A DNA stretch of 8,022 nucleotides. Origin: Gammaproteobacteria bacterium. GTDB taxonomy: Bacteria > Pseudomonadota > Gammaproteobacteria > SZUA-229. The stretch is from the NCBI GenBank assembly GCA_011321985.1, contig DROB01000253.1:1-8022 (forward strand), written 5' to 3'. This document shows, piece by piece, positions 1-6,783 of the stretch (its first letter is position 1; each line of letters opens with the position of its first letter). A program made the translations under genes and the position numbers. Below the pieces are notes generated by a model. The model was not told the DNA's origin, ran no database searches, and worked only from the letters and a program-made list of their open reading frames with translations.

Positions 1-240
1 ATTTTTATTGGGGCAGTGATTTTTGCGTTATTATACTGTTTTTTGGAATTAATCAGAGTTTCCCTAAATCTTTCAACGTCCGCTTTGCGTCGGCAGCGGT
101 CTTTTAGCTGTCGTACAGCCATACCCTGATCGCGTTTATCTCACCTGCCCCATAACAGCCCCGATGCAGTTGTTTTTCCGGCTATTTTTACTAATATCAA
201 TAGGTATTGTGGTTTTTATGTCTAAAATCACTCTGATGCA

Positions 241-259
241 GGATCTAAATAGTAGATCC
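241..259. repeat. Short perfect inverted repeat in the kinase leader
   Basis: GGATCTA at 241-247 pairs with TAGATCC at 253-259 around a five-base loop (AATAG). It lies about 85 bases before the kinase start codon, so it could be an operator half-site pair or a leader hairpin. No T-run follows it, so it is not an intrinsic terminator. Function is unassigned. Confidence 0.4.
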
Positions 260-304
260 TCGCGATATAAAAACTATAAATAGTTAAAAGTAAGCGGCAG
301 GAAA

Positions 305-335
305 CCCCTTATTTTTACCGATAAAAATAAAGGGG
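305..335 (+). promoter_or_regulatory. Hairpin masking the kinase ribosome binding site
   Basis: CCCCTTATTTTTA at 305-317 pairs with bases 322-335 to give 13 base pairs with one bulged A (329) and a four-base loop (CCGA, 318-321). The right arm ends in AAGGGG (330-335), the obvious Shine-Dalgarno for the ATG at 343 (seven-base spacing). In mRNA the ribosome binding site would be fully paired. The G-C base and long A-U middle resemble translational switches such as RNA thermometers, but that role is inferred. No U-tract follows, which argues against a terminator. Confidence 0.6.
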
Positions 336-342
336 CAAACCC

Positions 343-3030
343 ATGAGTAATGGAGTTTTTAAAAGTGACTGGTTTACCGGTCTTGTCATTACTTCAATCT
401 TTCTGATCTTTGCTAACTCAGACTTTATAGCCAGCATGGAACGCGACGCTTACGATTTTGGAGTGAAGTCATCATCACGCACTGCCAGTGACAAAGTTGC
501 CATCATCGCCATCGATGATGAGAGCATCGCCAATATCGGCCGCTGGCCCTGGCCTCGAGACATACACGCACAGATGCACGATATCCTCGCCGGAGGGGGC
601 GCTAAAGCGGTCGGTCAGACCGTTTTCTTTTCCGAGCCCCAGATCGACCCCGGTCTACAGTTCATCCGTGAACTCAAACAGGCATTCGAAGAGAGCAGTA
701 TCGCTGCTGTACCGGCCTTTGTCGAAGAGCTTGTATTAACCATCGAAGATAGCCGTGAACTAGTGAAAGGAAAACGCGATACAAACGGTAGAAAAGCCGT
801 GCAGAGTATCGCTGATGCACTCGATGCATCTCCACTGCGCTCTCAGGTCAGCGAAGAGCTCGATGCTTATCTGGAATACATCAACTCAGCAGAAAATATA
901 CTCGATACAGATAAAGCTCTGGCTCAGAGTATGAAAGCAGCAGGCAATATCGTCTTCAGCATGCCTTTTGTACCCGGACAACCCTATGGCCAGCCCGATG
1001 AACCGTTACCTGAATTTATCTCTCAATATAAACTTCCCGAACAAAACATCATCGATTCAGCTACCACCAACCCGGAGGGATTCACCCCCTTACCGATGAT
1101 CGATGCCTATCAGCCCATCAAATTATTAGGTGAACAGGCAGATGGTATCGGTGCTCTGGTGACACTGCCCGATGTGGATGGTGGTATCCGAACAGAGCCC
1201 CTTATCGTCGATTATTATGGTGAGTATTATCCATCGATGGCATTACTGCTCGCCGCCAAAAGTTTAAATCTGGGTGTCGAAGATATAAAGATTACCGTTG
1301 GTTCCGATGTTCAGTTAGGCCGTCTGAATATCAAAACAGATGGTTACTCACTGATGAACACCTTCTTCTACAACGATGATGAATACAACGGTGCTTTCAG
1401 CATCGATTCATTCTTCGATGTCTTACAGGGTAAGATTCCTGCCGATAAATATAAGGACAAAATCGTTCTTATCGGTGCCACCGCATTAGGCGTTGGCGAT
1501 ACCTTTGTCACTCCGATCGACCCGGCCATGTCGCCGGTCGTTACTCTGGCACATTCTGTCTCGAGCATCCTCAACGAAGATTTTTTTGTCGAACCTGAAT
1601 GGGGTTTTTATGCCCGGATAGTGGCTTTGGTCCTGGTCGCCCTGTATCTCATGCTGTTATTACCGAAACTCAGTGCCGTCGTCGGTTTTGTTATCACAGG
1701 TATCCTGCTCATCGCCCTGTTCGTCACACATTACATCATGATGACGACACAGGGTATGTGGATACAACTGATGATGCCGGGATTGCTCCTGGCTACAGGA
1801 TATATCCTGCTGACCACTAAACGATTTTTCCTCTCTGAAAAAGGCAAAGCCCGCCTGGATATCGAATCAGCAGAGAGTAATCGTATGCTGGGCCTCTCTC
1901 TGCAAGGTCAGGGACAGCTGGATATGGCATTTGAAAAATTCCGTAAATTACCCCAGGACAAATCCGTTCTCGAACTGCTTTATAACCTGGCACTGGATTA
2001 CGAACGTAAACGTCAGTTCAATAAAGCGAAGTCGGTCTACGATTACATGTCCGACACTGATCCTAAATTCCGTGATATCAAAGACCGTTCCAACCGCGCA
2101 CAGTCTCTGGAGGAAACAGTCATCCTCGGCGGTGGAGGCAATGCTTCACCGGGCGGTACACTGATACTCGACGGAGGTGGTGTTGAAAAGCCCATGCTCG
2201 GACGTTATGAAATAGAACGGGAACTCGGCAAAGGCGCGATGGGAGCCGTCTATCTCGGTAAAGACCCCAAGATCTCACGTACCGTGGCGATAAAAACCAT
2301 GGCTCTGTCACAGGAATTTGAAGATGACGAACTGGTCGAAGTCAAAGAACGTTTCTTCCGTGAAGCTGAGACTGCAGGCCGGCTCAATCATCCAAACATC
2401 GTCACCATCTTTGATGCCGGTGAAGAACATGATCTCGCCTACATCGCGATGGAATTTCTAAAAGGCAGTGATCTGAGTAAATATATCAAACCGGATACCC
2501 TGTTACCGTTAAAGACCGTACTCTCTATCATCCAGCGGTCTGCCGATGGTATCGACTATGCACACCAGTACAACGTGGTCCACCGCGATATCAAACCCGC
2601 TAACATCATGTGGGACCCCGATACCGATGCATGCAAGATTACCGATTTTGGCATCGCCCGTATCACCGACTCCAGTAAAACAAAAACCGGTATGGTGCTG
2701 GGTACACCTTCCTATATGTCTCCTGAACAACTGGCGGGCAAAAAAGTGGAAGGACAATCAGACATCTTCTCTCTCGGTGTCATGTTGTTCCAGATGGTGA
2801 CAGGGAAACTGCCCTTCACCGGTGATTCGATGGCTTCACTGATGTACAAGATAGCCAATGAAGAACATCCTACACCTGAATCCATCAATCCAGATCTGCC
2901 ACGTTGCGTCACTGTCATCATCAACCGTGCTATGGCAAAAGATATTGATAAACGCTATAAGCGTGGTAAAGAGATGGTTGACGACATAAACAAATGCCTG
3001 AAAATCATGGAAGCTGAAGGCAAAATATAA
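343..3030 (+). CDS. CHASE2-domain membrane serine/threonine protein kinase
   Basis: An 895-residue membrane receptor kinase. An N-terminal membrane helix (about 12-30) leads into an extracytoplasmic CHASE2 sensor domain (about 35-415), with the family hallmark VAIIAIDDESI...GRWPWPR at 52-72 and IVLIGATALG at 374-383. Three closely packed membrane helices follow (about 422-440, 444-463, 473-491). A cytoplasmic helical, TPR-like stretch (about 508-585) and a Gly-rich linker lead to a Hanks-type kinase domain (about 622-888). The catalytic set is complete: glycine loop GKGAMGAVY (629-637), Lys651 in VAIK, Glu674, HRDIKPAN (747-754, Asp749 catalytic), DFG (768-770) and SPE (793-795). Ser/Thr residues at 777-782 are likely autophosphorylation sites. 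The CHASE2 domain carries a charged, helical insertion at about 101-190. The start at 343 follows AAGGGG. It overlaps the phosphatase gene by one base, so the two are probably coupled. The CHASE2 ligand is unknown. Confidence 0.95.
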   Translation: MSNGVFKSDWFTGLVITSIFLIFANSDFIASMERDAYDFGVKSSSRTASDKVAIIAIDDESIANIGRWPWPRDIHAQMHDILAGGGAKAVGQTVFFSEPQIDPGLQFIRELKQAFEESSIAAVPAFVEELVLTIEDSRELVKGKRDTNGRKAVQSIADALDASPLRSQVSEELDAYLEYINSAENILDTDKALAQSMKAAGNIVFSMPFVPGQPYGQPDEPLPEFISQYKLPEQNIIDSATTNPEGFTPLPMIDAYQPIKLLGEQADGIGALVTLPDVDGGIRTEPLIVDYYGEYYPSMALLLAAKSLNLGVEDIKITVGSDVQLGRLNIKTDGYSLMNTFFYNDDEYNGAFSIDSFFDVLQGKIPADKYKDKIVLIGATALGVGDTFVTPIDPAMSPVVTLAHSVSSILNEDFFVEPEWGFYARIVALVLVALYLMLLLPKLSAVVGFVITGILLIALFVTHYIMMTTQGMWIQLMMPGLLLATGYILLTTKRFFLSEKGKARLDIESAESNRMLGLSLQGQGQLDMAFEKFRKLPQDKSVLELLYNLALDYERKRQFNKAKSVYDYMSDTDPKFRDIKDRSNRAQSLEETVILGGGGNASPGGTLILDGGGVEKPMLGRYEIERELGKGAMGAVYLGKDPKISRTVAIKTMALSQEFEDDELVEVKERFFREAETAGRLNHPNIVTIFDAGEEHDLAYIAMEFLKGSDLSKYIKPDTLLPLKTVLSIIQRSADGIDYAHQYNVVHRDIKPANIMWDPDTDACKITDFGIARITDSSKTKTGMVLGTPSYMSPEQLAGKKVEGQSDIFSLGVMLFQMVTGKLPFTGDSMASLMYKIANEEHPTPESINPDLPRCVTVIINRAMAKDIDKRYKRGKEMVDDINKCLKIMEAEGKI

Positions 3031-3854
3031 TGGCTCTCAAAGGCAAGATACTGCTCCATGGACAGACAGACATCGGTTCTGTCCGTGACCACAATGAAGA
3101 TGCCATCGGTTGTGATGAAAATATCGCACTCGCGGTTCTGGCAGATGGTATGGGCGGCCATCGTGGTGGCGAGATGGCCAGTGCGATCACCGTTAGCACC
3201 ATACTCGAATTTATCCTCGACAAAGCAAAAGATATCAATACGGGCGAGACCGATGATGAGACCGGTTACAGTGCCGAGAGTCTGATGATTCACGAAGCCA
3301 TCACACTGGCCAATAAAAATGTCCACGACTCATCCGAAGCCAATGCTCAATATCGTGGCATGGGCACGACCGTCGTGGTCGTCATGTTCTATGACAATCG
3401 CTTCTCTGTTGCACACGTCGGTGATTCCCGCCTCTACCGTTATCGCGATGGTGAACTCGAACAGATCACCCGTGACCACAGTCTGATGCAGGAACTCATC
3501 GATCGTGGTTTTTATACACCCGAACAGGCAAGAAACTCATTAAATAAAAATCTGGTGACCCGTGCCATCGGCATCGACAGTAACGTACAGATAGACGTAC
3601 AGGAGGATGTCGCTATGGTCGATGACATTTACCTGCTGTGCTCTGACGGAGTCACTGACATGATCGAAGATGAACTGATCAAATCAGCCATCATGAGCAA
3701 CAGTAATGACCTGGAAAAGGCGGCGACCGAGATCATAAAACTGGCAAACGATCACGGTGGCAAAGACAATATCTCTGCCCTGCTGGCAAAACCCGTAAAA
3801 TCATTTCCAGCAAAAAATGGCTTATTTTCTCGCTTTTTTGACTTATTCTCTTAA
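3030..3854 (+). CDS. PP2C-family serine/threonine protein phosphatase (Stp/PppA type)
   Basis: A 274-residue soluble, metal-dependent (Mn/Mg) phosphatase that removes phosphate from Ser/Thr and is the natural antagonist of the kinase before it. PP2C motifs appear in order: RDHNEDA (19-25), LADGMGGHRGGE (37-48, with metal ligands Asp39 and Gly40), GMGTT (110-114), HVGDSR (129-134), TRDHS (147-151), LLCSDGVTD (202-210) and GGKDNIS (243-249). Length is normal for bacterial Stp-like enzymes, so the catalytic core looks complete and active. The start codon overlaps the kinase stop (TAATG at 3028-3032) and GAAGG about nine bases upstream serves as ribosome binding site, which points to translational coupling. 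The C-terminus (about 263-274, GLFSRFFDLFS) is aromatic and could form a short amphipathic helix that touches the membrane; that is inference. The natural substrate is not shown, but the kinase and the FHA protein are the obvious candidates. Confidence 0.95.
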   Translation: MALKGKILLHGQTDIGSVRDHNEDAIGCDENIALAVLADGMGGHRGGEMASAITVSTILEFILDKAKDINTGETDDETGYSAESLMIHEAITLANKNVHDSSEANAQYRGMGTTVVVVMFYDNRFSVAHVGDSRLYRYRDGELEQITRDHSLMQELIDRGFYTPEQARNSLNKNLVTRAIGIDSNVQIDVQEDVAMVDDIYLLCSDGVTDMIEDELIKSAIMSNSNDLEKAATEIIKLANDHGGKDNISALLAKPVKSFPAKNGLFSRFFDLFS

Positions 3855-3909
3855 TATAGATACATAAACATAATAAAAATGCATATCAAATGTATTGCAA
3901 GGAACCACA

Positions 3910-4620
3910 ATGGCTAAACTAGTACTCAGCTTTAACGGCGACATCGTAAAAGAATATGATCTCGATAAAGAAATTTTAACTATCGGGCGCAAACCGGACA
4001 ACGATATCCATATCGATAACCTCGCGGTCAGCGGCAATCATGCCAAAGTACTCACCATCCTTAACGATTCGTTCATCGAAGACCTCGGTAGCACGAACGG
4101 TACTTTTGTTGCCGGCAACAAGGTTACTAAACATGCATTGCAAAACGGTGAGAGCGTAATCATCGGCAAACATGAGCTCAAGTATGTCAATGCGAATGCT
4201 GAAAGTGAAGAAGGTGATTTTGAAAAAACCATGATCATCCGCCCCGATACTGAAGGCATGCCGGAGACTGAGGAGGCAGACAAAGATATCGAAAAATCTA
4301 TCGGCAAGATTGCCGCCGATCTCGCCTCTGCAGGCACGACGACAAGTGGCCCGGGAGCAGCGAAACTTCAGCTGACGACGGGCACCAATGCCGGTAAGGA
4401 ATTACAGCTCACCAAAATTTTAACTACGCTGGGTAGACCTGGTGTTCAGGTCGCTGCGATCACCCGCCGCCCTACTGGTTATTTCCTCATCGTAGTCGAT
4501 GCAGGCAAAGACAAAAAAATGCCTCTGGTTAATGATACTGAGATCGGAAAACAGCACCCGCTTGCTGATGGTGATGTCATCGAAGTTGCCGGAGTGCAGA
4601 TGCGTTTTAATCTGGTTTAG
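3910..4620 (+). CDS. FHA-domain protein, partner of the kinase/phosphatase pair
   Basis: A 236-residue cytoplasmic protein with no membrane segment. Residues 1-95 form a canonical FHA (phosphothreonine-binding) domain: GR at 26-27, SGNH at 41-44 and GSTNGTF at 60-66 give the conserved Arg, Ser, His and Asn. A linker (about 96-150) is acidic, with EKTMII at 105-110, then Ala/Gly/Thr-rich. Residues about 152-236 look like a second FHA fold: TLGRPG at 173-178 keeps GR, but the Ser-x-x-His motif is replaced by ITRR and STNG is absent, so phosphopeptide binding is doubtful. I place the start at ATG 3910 because AAGGAA lies just before it; the TTG at 3895 would overlap that site. It lies 55 bases after the phosphatase, an AT-rich gap; TTGACT at 3838 with TACATA 17 bases on is at best a weak internal promoter. 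It is probably substrate and/or docking adaptor of the kinase. Confidence 0.9.
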   Translation: MAKLVLSFNGDIVKEYDLDKEILTIGRKPDNDIHIDNLAVSGNHAKVLTILNDSFIEDLGSTNGTFVAGNKVTKHALQNGESVIIGKHELKYVNANAESEEGDFEKTMIIRPDTEGMPETEEADKDIEKSIGKIAADLASAGTTTSGPGAAKLQLTTGTNAGKELQLTKILTTLGRPGVQVAAITRRPTGYFLIVVDAGKDKKMPLVNDTEIGKQHPLADGDVIEVAGVQMRFNLV

Positions 4621-4627
4621 GTTTATC

Positions 4628-4905
4628 TGGTTTTTTTCTTTTTCTTTATATTTACTTCTTCTTTTGTTCAGGCATTGTGGGTCTCGCCCCACTGGCGAGT
4701 GACTCTTTTGCTACAGCCCAAAAGAGTAACCAGAAAAGGCCGCCACTACGGCTGGTGCCCCGCGAAAAGATGCGGGGTTCCCATTTATACGGCAGGGGGA
4801 TCATGCTGTGAAATAACTCGCAGAAGACGCTCAAACAGATTCCACAGACGGCTCATGATCCCCCTGCCGTATAAATGGCTTGCCTAAGGTGGGTTAAGGT
4901 CAAAG
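4628..4905 (+). repeat. Structured repeat element, left copy
   Basis: This ~280-base element recurs in inverted orientation at 5005-5289. The shared outer part includes a T-rich tract, then a nearly identical block containing CTCGCC (4683-4688) paired with GGCGAG (4694-4699). Next come three hairpins whose stem sequences differ from the other copy: ACTCTTTTG (4702-4710) with CAAAAGAGT (4719-4727), loop of eight; CCCCGC (4758-4763) with GCGGGG (4772-4777); and the large hairpin listed separately. A 70-codon ORF at 4675-4887 is not kept in the other copy, so I do not call it a gene. The start lies seven bases after the FHA stop codon. I do not recognise the element as a named family; it could be a non-autonomous mobile repeat or an RNA-structure element. 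Confidence 0.85.
4781..4878. repeat. Large hairpin of the left repeat copy
   Basis: Bases 4781-4805 pair perfectly with 4854-4878 (25 base pairs). Inside lies a 42-base core (4806-4847): CTGTGAAAT pairs with ATTCCACAG with one A-C mismatch on this strand, which is a G-U wobble on the opposite strand, around a 24-base loop. Six unpaired bases (ACGGCT, 4848-4853) bulge out on one side. The core matches the other copy at 41 of 42 bases although the outer stem does not. Confidence 0.85.
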
Positions 4906-5004
4906 GCAAAAGCGGGGTTTTAGTCTGGCTGAGGGTTTTATTCTGCTGGTTTCGGTGATGCGTTTTGGTGTTTGGCTTCTTTGCTTTTAGTTTTTTGTTT
5001 TTTT
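4906..5004. other. Spacer between the two inverted repeat copies
   Basis: About 100 bases, strongly T- and G-rich on the + strand, ending in long T-runs (4990-5009). I see no ORF or conserved motif. It would be the loop if the two flanking copies paired with each other in a single transcript or as a cruciform. Confidence 0.5.
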
Positions 5005-5289
5005 CTTTTAACTTACCCCCACCTCAGCAAGCCATTGAAGGGCGGGGTTTGTCATGAGCCTTCTGTGGAATCTGTTTGAGCGTCTTCTGCGAGTTATTCC
5101 ACAGCATGACAAATCCCGTCCTTCAATGGGCACCCCTGTGCCTTCTACAGGGGCGCAGCTGACGTGGCGGCATTCTTTTGGTTACTTTTCTGTTGCTGCA
5201 GACAGAAAAGTCACTCGCCAGTGGGGCGAGACCCACAATGCCTAAACAAAAGAAGAAGTAAATAGAACGAAAAAGAAAGAGAAAAACCA
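5005..5289 (-). repeat. Structured repeat element, right copy (inverted)
   Basis: This is the reverse-complement counterpart of 4628-4905, with the same order of parts. The outer block (about 5205-5275) is close to identical to the left copy. The hairpins are kept but with changed stems: ACTTTTCTGT (5184-5193) pairs with ACAGAAAAGT (5202-5211) around an eight-base loop, and CCCCTGT (5133-5139) pairs with ACAGGGG (5147-5153). The large hairpin is listed separately. A + strand ORF over 5054-5245 is interrupted by a stop in the equivalent frame of the left copy, so coding is unlikely. The element ends seven bases from the rlmD stop codon. Confidence 0.85.
5033..5128. repeat. Large hairpin of the right repeat copy
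   Basis: Bases 5033-5056 pair with 5105-5128 over 24 positions; on the + strand two of these are G-U wobbles. The inner core (5063-5104) has CTGTGGAAT perfectly paired with ATTCCACAG around a 24-base loop, and six bases (5057-5062) bulge on one side. Geometry matches the left copy exactly, while 13 of 24 stem positions differ in sequence. Confidence 0.85.
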
Positions 5290-5296
5290 ATACCCA

Positions 5297-6637
5297 CTAA
5301 ATTTCAAACACCGCAATCGACTCAACATGCCCGGTATGAGGAAACATATCCATAATCCCGGCTCTGCTTAACCTGTAACCCAGAGTATTAACCAAGACCT
5401 CCGCATCACGCGCCAGCGTGGCCGGATGGCAGGATACATATACGATTTTTTTAACCTTCATCTTCTTCAATGCGGGCAAGATCTCAGCGGCTCCAGAACG
5501 AGGAGGATCAAGTAAAATCTTATCAAATTTCTGTTTTATCCAGGGTGATCTCAGGACCTCATCGCTGTACAGATCGGCATAGATAAATTCTGCATTATCG
5601 ATGTTATTGAGCAAAGCATTATCTCGCGCTTTTTTCACCATCGCTAGCGAGCCTTCGACTGCAGTCACTTTACTGCATCGCCTCGCCATCGCCAGAGAAA
5701 AATTACCCAGCCCACTGAACAGGTCTAATACCGTGTCCTCTTCACTCAATGCCAGATAATCGATCGCATTAGAGACCATACGCCGATTTATCTCGGGGTT
5801 AACCTGAGTGAAGTCAGAAGGTTGAAATTCGATTTTTACTTCTTCTTCGGGTAATTCATAAAATAACGGGGCGACCTGTGCCGGGTACAATAATTCCAAC
5901 GCATCCGGTTTTCCCGCCTGTAGATAACAGACCAGTGAATGCGACTGGCAGAAGTCAGACAGTTGTTTTCGATCAGATTCAGGCAATATCTCCAGATGCC
6001 GGAAAACCAGGACCGTCTGATCATCGCCCACCGCTACTTCTATCTGAGGGATGCTACGTTTCTGTTCGAGCTGACTGATGCATTCAGCGATCTCACCGAT
6101 GATCTCACCTACCGAAGGATGCAAGACTTCACAACGTTCTGTCTCGGTGATAAAGGATGAATGACGCTCACGAAAACCGACCAGAACTTTCTCCTTTTTG
6201 TGGACATAACGCACGCCTAGCCGGGCTTTGTGGCGATAGCCATATTCAGGACCTAACAACGGCTCTAATACCTCGTCGGGTCTGACACCATGATGCTTTA
6301 ACTGATCGAGCAACATGTCCTGCTTGAGTTCGATCTGCGCCGAAGAAGACATGTGCTGTAAACTGCAGCCACCGCACATCTTAAAAGCAGGACACTTCGG
6401 TTCAACACGCGATCCAGATGCCTCCAGTACTTCTATCGCACAGCCCTCTGCAATACTCTTGGTCAACCGGGTATATTTAAAACACACACGCTCACCGGTT
6501 AAAGCCTGATCGACAAATACCGTACGCTCATCAACGTGAGCGATTCCCCGACCCTCGCTGGACAACGCCGTAATTTCGACTTCAACGAGATCTTCTGGCA
6601 GACGCTTTTTGCGTCGTCTTGCTCTTTTTTTAGACAT
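5297..6637 (-). CDS. rlmD: 23S rRNA (uracil-1939-C5)-methyltransferase RlmD
   Basis: A 446-residue SAM-dependent RNA methyltransferase that makes m5U1939 in 23S rRNA (E. coli RlmD/RumA family; 433 residues there). A basic N-terminus leads into a TRAM RNA-binding domain (about 12-72). Four cysteines (82, 88, 91 in CPAFKMCGGC, and 169 in TERCEVL) match the RumA Fe-S cluster ligands. The methyltransferase domain carries QPSDFTQVN (272-280), the SAM loop DLFSGLGNF (305-313), LLDPPRSGA (375-383), the catalytic Cys403 in VSCHPATLARD (401-411) and the general-base Glu439 in GHVESI. All key residues are present, so it should be functional. The start at 6637 fits family N-termini, though the ribosome binding site is weak (AAGTAAAAAAC before the ATG). 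It lies downstream of cysM with a 294-base gap, so it may have its own promoter. It converges on the FHA gene. Confidence 0.96.
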   Translation of the reverse strand: MSKKRARRRKKRLPEDLVEVEITALSSEGRGIAHVDERTVFVDQALTGERVCFKYTRLTKSIAEGCAIEVLEASGSRVEPKCPAFKMCGGCSLQHMSSSAQIELKQDMLLDQLKHHGVRPDEVLEPLLGPEYGYRHKARLGVRYVHKKEKVLVGFRERHSSFITETERCEVLHPSVGEIIGEIAECISQLEQKRSIPQIEVAVGDDQTVLVFRHLEILPESDRKQLSDFCQSHSLVCYLQAGKPDALELLYPAQVAPLFYELPEEEVKIEFQPSDFTQVNPEINRRMVSNAIDYLALSEEDTVLDLFSGLGNFSLAMARRCSKVTAVEGSLAMVKKARDNALLNNIDNAEFIYADLYSDEVLRSPWIKQKFDKILLDPPRSGAAEILPALKKMKVKKIVYVSCHPATLARDAEVLVNTLGYRLSRAGIMDMFPHTGHVESIAVFEI

Positions 6638-6722
6638 GTTTTTTACTTTTACTGTGATTTGCTAGACTTAGGCAACCTGGATCACTGTTTCCATATCGGT
6701 AGCTGGTTAAACGGAAATTAGA

Positions 6723-6782
6723 GCGATATCGCGGAATAAATTCTGCTCCTGCGAGTATGCACTCCCCTGTGGGGCAGTTTGT
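6723..6782. repeat. REP-like palindromic sequence
   Basis: GCGATATCGC at 6723-6732 is a perfect palindrome and runs into GCGGAAT (6731-6737), which pairs with ATTCTGC (6740-6746, one G-T wobble), followed by TCCTGCGAG. Read on the - strand this resembles the common gammaproteobacterial REP pattern (GTAGGAGCGG...CCGCGA), somewhat degraded. A second small hairpin follows: ACTCCCC (6761-6767) with GGGGCAGT (6771-6778, one bulge). REP identity is by recollection of the general pattern. Confidence 0.45.
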
Positions 6783-6783
6783 A

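Larger units (their letters stand above)
1..342. other. Non-coding leader upstream of the kinase operon
   Basis: I find no convincing gene, tRNA or small ORF in this stretch. It is AT-rich towards its right end, as expected of a promoter and leader for the + strand operon that follows. A weak sigma-70-like pair is TTGTTT at 170-175 and TAATAT at 192-197 (16-base spacer), and TAAAAT at 223-228 is a second -10-like hexamer without a good -35. Neither is strong enough to call. Two hairpins near the right end are listed separately. The far left may be the downstream flank of a gene outside the window. Confidence 0.5.

Noticed and set aside
61..180. tRNA or small RNA gene in the left leader
   Set aside because: GCTGT/ACAGC near 108-120 forms only a small hairpin; no cloverleaf or T-loop motif could be found.
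305..335. Intrinsic terminator before the kinase gene
   Set aside because: No T-run follows the stem and it overlaps the Shine-Dalgarno, so a role in translation fits better.
2955..3326. 123-codon - strand ORF across the kinase/phosphatase junction
   Set aside because: Antisense to two clear genes, with no motif of its own.
4675..4887. 70-codon + strand ORF in the left repeat copy
   Set aside because: The equivalent frame in the right copy meets a stop within about 20 codons, the sequence is dominated by hairpin arms, and no ribosome binding site is visible. The conserved signal is structural.
5054..5245. 63-codon + strand ORF in the right repeat copy
   Set aside because: The matching frame in the left copy is broken by a stop, so coding is not conserved between copies.
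4628..5289. CRISPR array or insertion sequence
   Set aside because: There are only two copies, inverted rather than direct, with no spacers of regular size, and no transposase gene lies between or beside them.
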